NCBI GenBank assembly: GCA_007119075.1
Contig: SKQJ01000177.1
Location: 1 to 6,196 of the forward strand
Reading direction: 5' to 3'
Source: Bacteroidales bacterium
GTDB lineage: Bacteria > Bacteroidota > Bacteroidia > Bacteroidales > PUMT01
Length of the DNA stretch: 6,196 nt
In this document: positions 5,556 to 6,196 of the stretch, in pieces
Layout of the letters: every line of letters starts with the position of its first letter
How positions within the stretch are numbered: position 1 is the first letter of the stretch
The notes under the pieces: generated by a model
Database searches by the model: none
What the model was told of the DNA's origin: nothing
The model's input: only the letters and a program-made list of their open reading frames with translations
Program-made: the position numbers and the translations under genes

Positions 5556-6196
5556 TATCGTATTTCGATGGTAAAGATTCCGGTACCTACTTCTCCAGCG
5601 CTGGTCACTCCTTCCACCACTATCTTCATTTTCCCCGAAAGGGCGGAAGCAGGAAGAAAGACAGTGTCTTCATCGCTTCCGGGAACTAACCCGGGTTGCC
5701 AGTGGATTGTCCTTCCGGCCGGTTCGTCAGACTCGTAAATCGCCGCGGGAGTGACTATATCGGAATAAAATTCGCGGGGCGAATGGTAGCCGGTCATCAG
5801 ATATTCCCGGCTGTCCCGGAACCCCTGATCGCCGGCTGCCCTCTGGTATGCGATTATCACCCCGGATGCTCCGCGCACACCGAACATGGATGCACTGGTG
5901 CCCCTGAATATCTCTATGCGTTCAATTTCCCGCGGATTCATGCCCAGGACAACATCACGCCCTGTCTGGACTCCATTGAGCATGAACATGGGCTCGCTGC
6001 TCAGGTTAAGGCTGGTGGGCCCCCTGAACATCAATGTATTTCCTTGCACCTGCAATCCCTGGGCCCTCTCCACAAGCACGTCCAAAACCGAGCGGTGGGT
6101 GACTTTATCCCTGTCGATGTAGATGGTCTGATCGGGCACTCCGTATTGCCTGGGGGCCGGCCCGTGCTCGGAGGCCACGGCATAGGGCGATCGTCC
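5555..6196 (-). CDS. C-terminal part of a TonB plug-domain protein without a beta barrel (partial)
   Basis: The frame stays open to the right edge, so the start lies outside the window; the in-frame GTG at 6176-6178 is internal and not a start. Of 213 visible residues, about 22-118 form a SusC-like plug: YIDRDKVTHRSVLDVL, then EPMFMLNGVQ (68-77), NPREIERIEIFRG (87-99) and the hallmark FGVRGASGVIIAY (105-117). Only about 95 residues follow, ending IFTIEIR with a TAG stop, so there is no room for the 22-strand barrel of a TonB receptor. The tail (GYHSPREFYSD..., RTIHWQPGLV..., IVVEGVTSAGEVG) resembles large Bacteroidetes cell-envelope proteins with carboxypeptidase-regulatory-like or MG2 (macroglobulin-like) domains that end in a plug domain. 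That assignment is from memory of the family; the function is unknown and transport is not implied. It is convergent with lpd. Confidence 0.8.
   Translation of the reverse strand, partial: GRSPYAVASEHGPAPRQYGVPDQTIYIDRDKVTHRSVLDVLVERAQGLQVQGNTLMFRGPTSLNLSSEPMFMLNGVQTGRDVVLGMNPREIERIEIFRGTSASMFGVRGASGVIIAYQRAAGDQGFRDSREYLMTGYHSPREFYSDIVTPAAIYESDEPAGRTIHWQPGLVPGSDEDTVFLPASALSGKMKIVVEGVTSAGEVGTGIFTIEIR

Noticed and set aside
5406..5738. Plus-strand open frame of 110 codons
   Set aside because: It spans the dyad-rich gap and then runs antisense to the plug gene; the composition is Arg/Pro-rich shadow with no motif.
6176..6178. GTG as start of the plug-domain gene
   Set aside because: The frame continues in sense codons (GRSPYA) to the window edge, and the plug begins about 15 residues later with no signal peptide, so this is an internal Val.

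Overview
The window looks like chromosomal DNA from a member of the Bacteroidota, most likely of the Bacteroidales type. Four signs point there. The MiaA belongs to the divergent Bacteroidetes clade (IGTGKDYADY near the N-terminus, YGLEYK and FAKRQMTWFRKMERSGF near the C-terminus). The zinc-type ABC transporter genes have the Bacteroidetes sequence style, with Glu in place of the first metal-ligand His in the binding protein and a His-bearing tail on the ATPase. A SusC-like plug domain sits at the C-terminal end of a protein with no beta barrel. Start codons mostly lack a strong Shine-Dalgarno, and the intergenic promoter candidates fit the Bacteroidetes TAnnTTTG -7 box. These are family-level impressions; no database search was run.

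Layout from left to right. Bases 2-91 are the last 29 codons of an unidentified plus-strand gene. Its final codons and stop lie inside a GC-rich repeat array (about 77-270) that fills the gap between this gene and the convergent miaA (300-1235, minus). A divergent intergenic region (1236-1379) separates miaA from a three-gene metal-uptake operon on the plus strand: the lipoprotein binding protein znuA-like (1380-2261), the ATPase znuC-like (2278-3039) and the permease znuB-like (3036-3896, overlapping the previous stop by ATGA). After an 87-base gap comes lpd (3984-5375, plus), a complete dihydrolipoyl dehydrogenase. A 179-base convergent gap rich in GC dyads (5376-5554) follows. Last comes the C-terminal part of a minus-strand plug-domain protein, which ends at 5555 and runs off the right edge.

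How the genes work together. The three znu-like genes should form one complete importer: a surface- or periplasm-exposed lipoprotein captures Zn2+ (or possibly Mn2+), the ABC-3 permease conducts it, and the ATPase drives transport. MiaA (tRNA A37 isopentenylation) and Lpd (E3 of 2-oxoacid dehydrogenase or glycine cleavage complexes) are housekeeping enzymes with no evident functional tie to the transporter or to each other. 

I see no tRNA, rRNA, CRISPR, transposase or phage gene, and no convincing new multi-gene system. The most unusual parts are non-coding: the five-unit hairpin repeat with an exact 66-bp duplication and stop codons in the hairpin loops (77-270), and the dense overlapping dyads between lpd and the plug gene. 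There is also the barrel-less plug protein. No stretch longer than about 300 bases lacks a gene or a described repeat.
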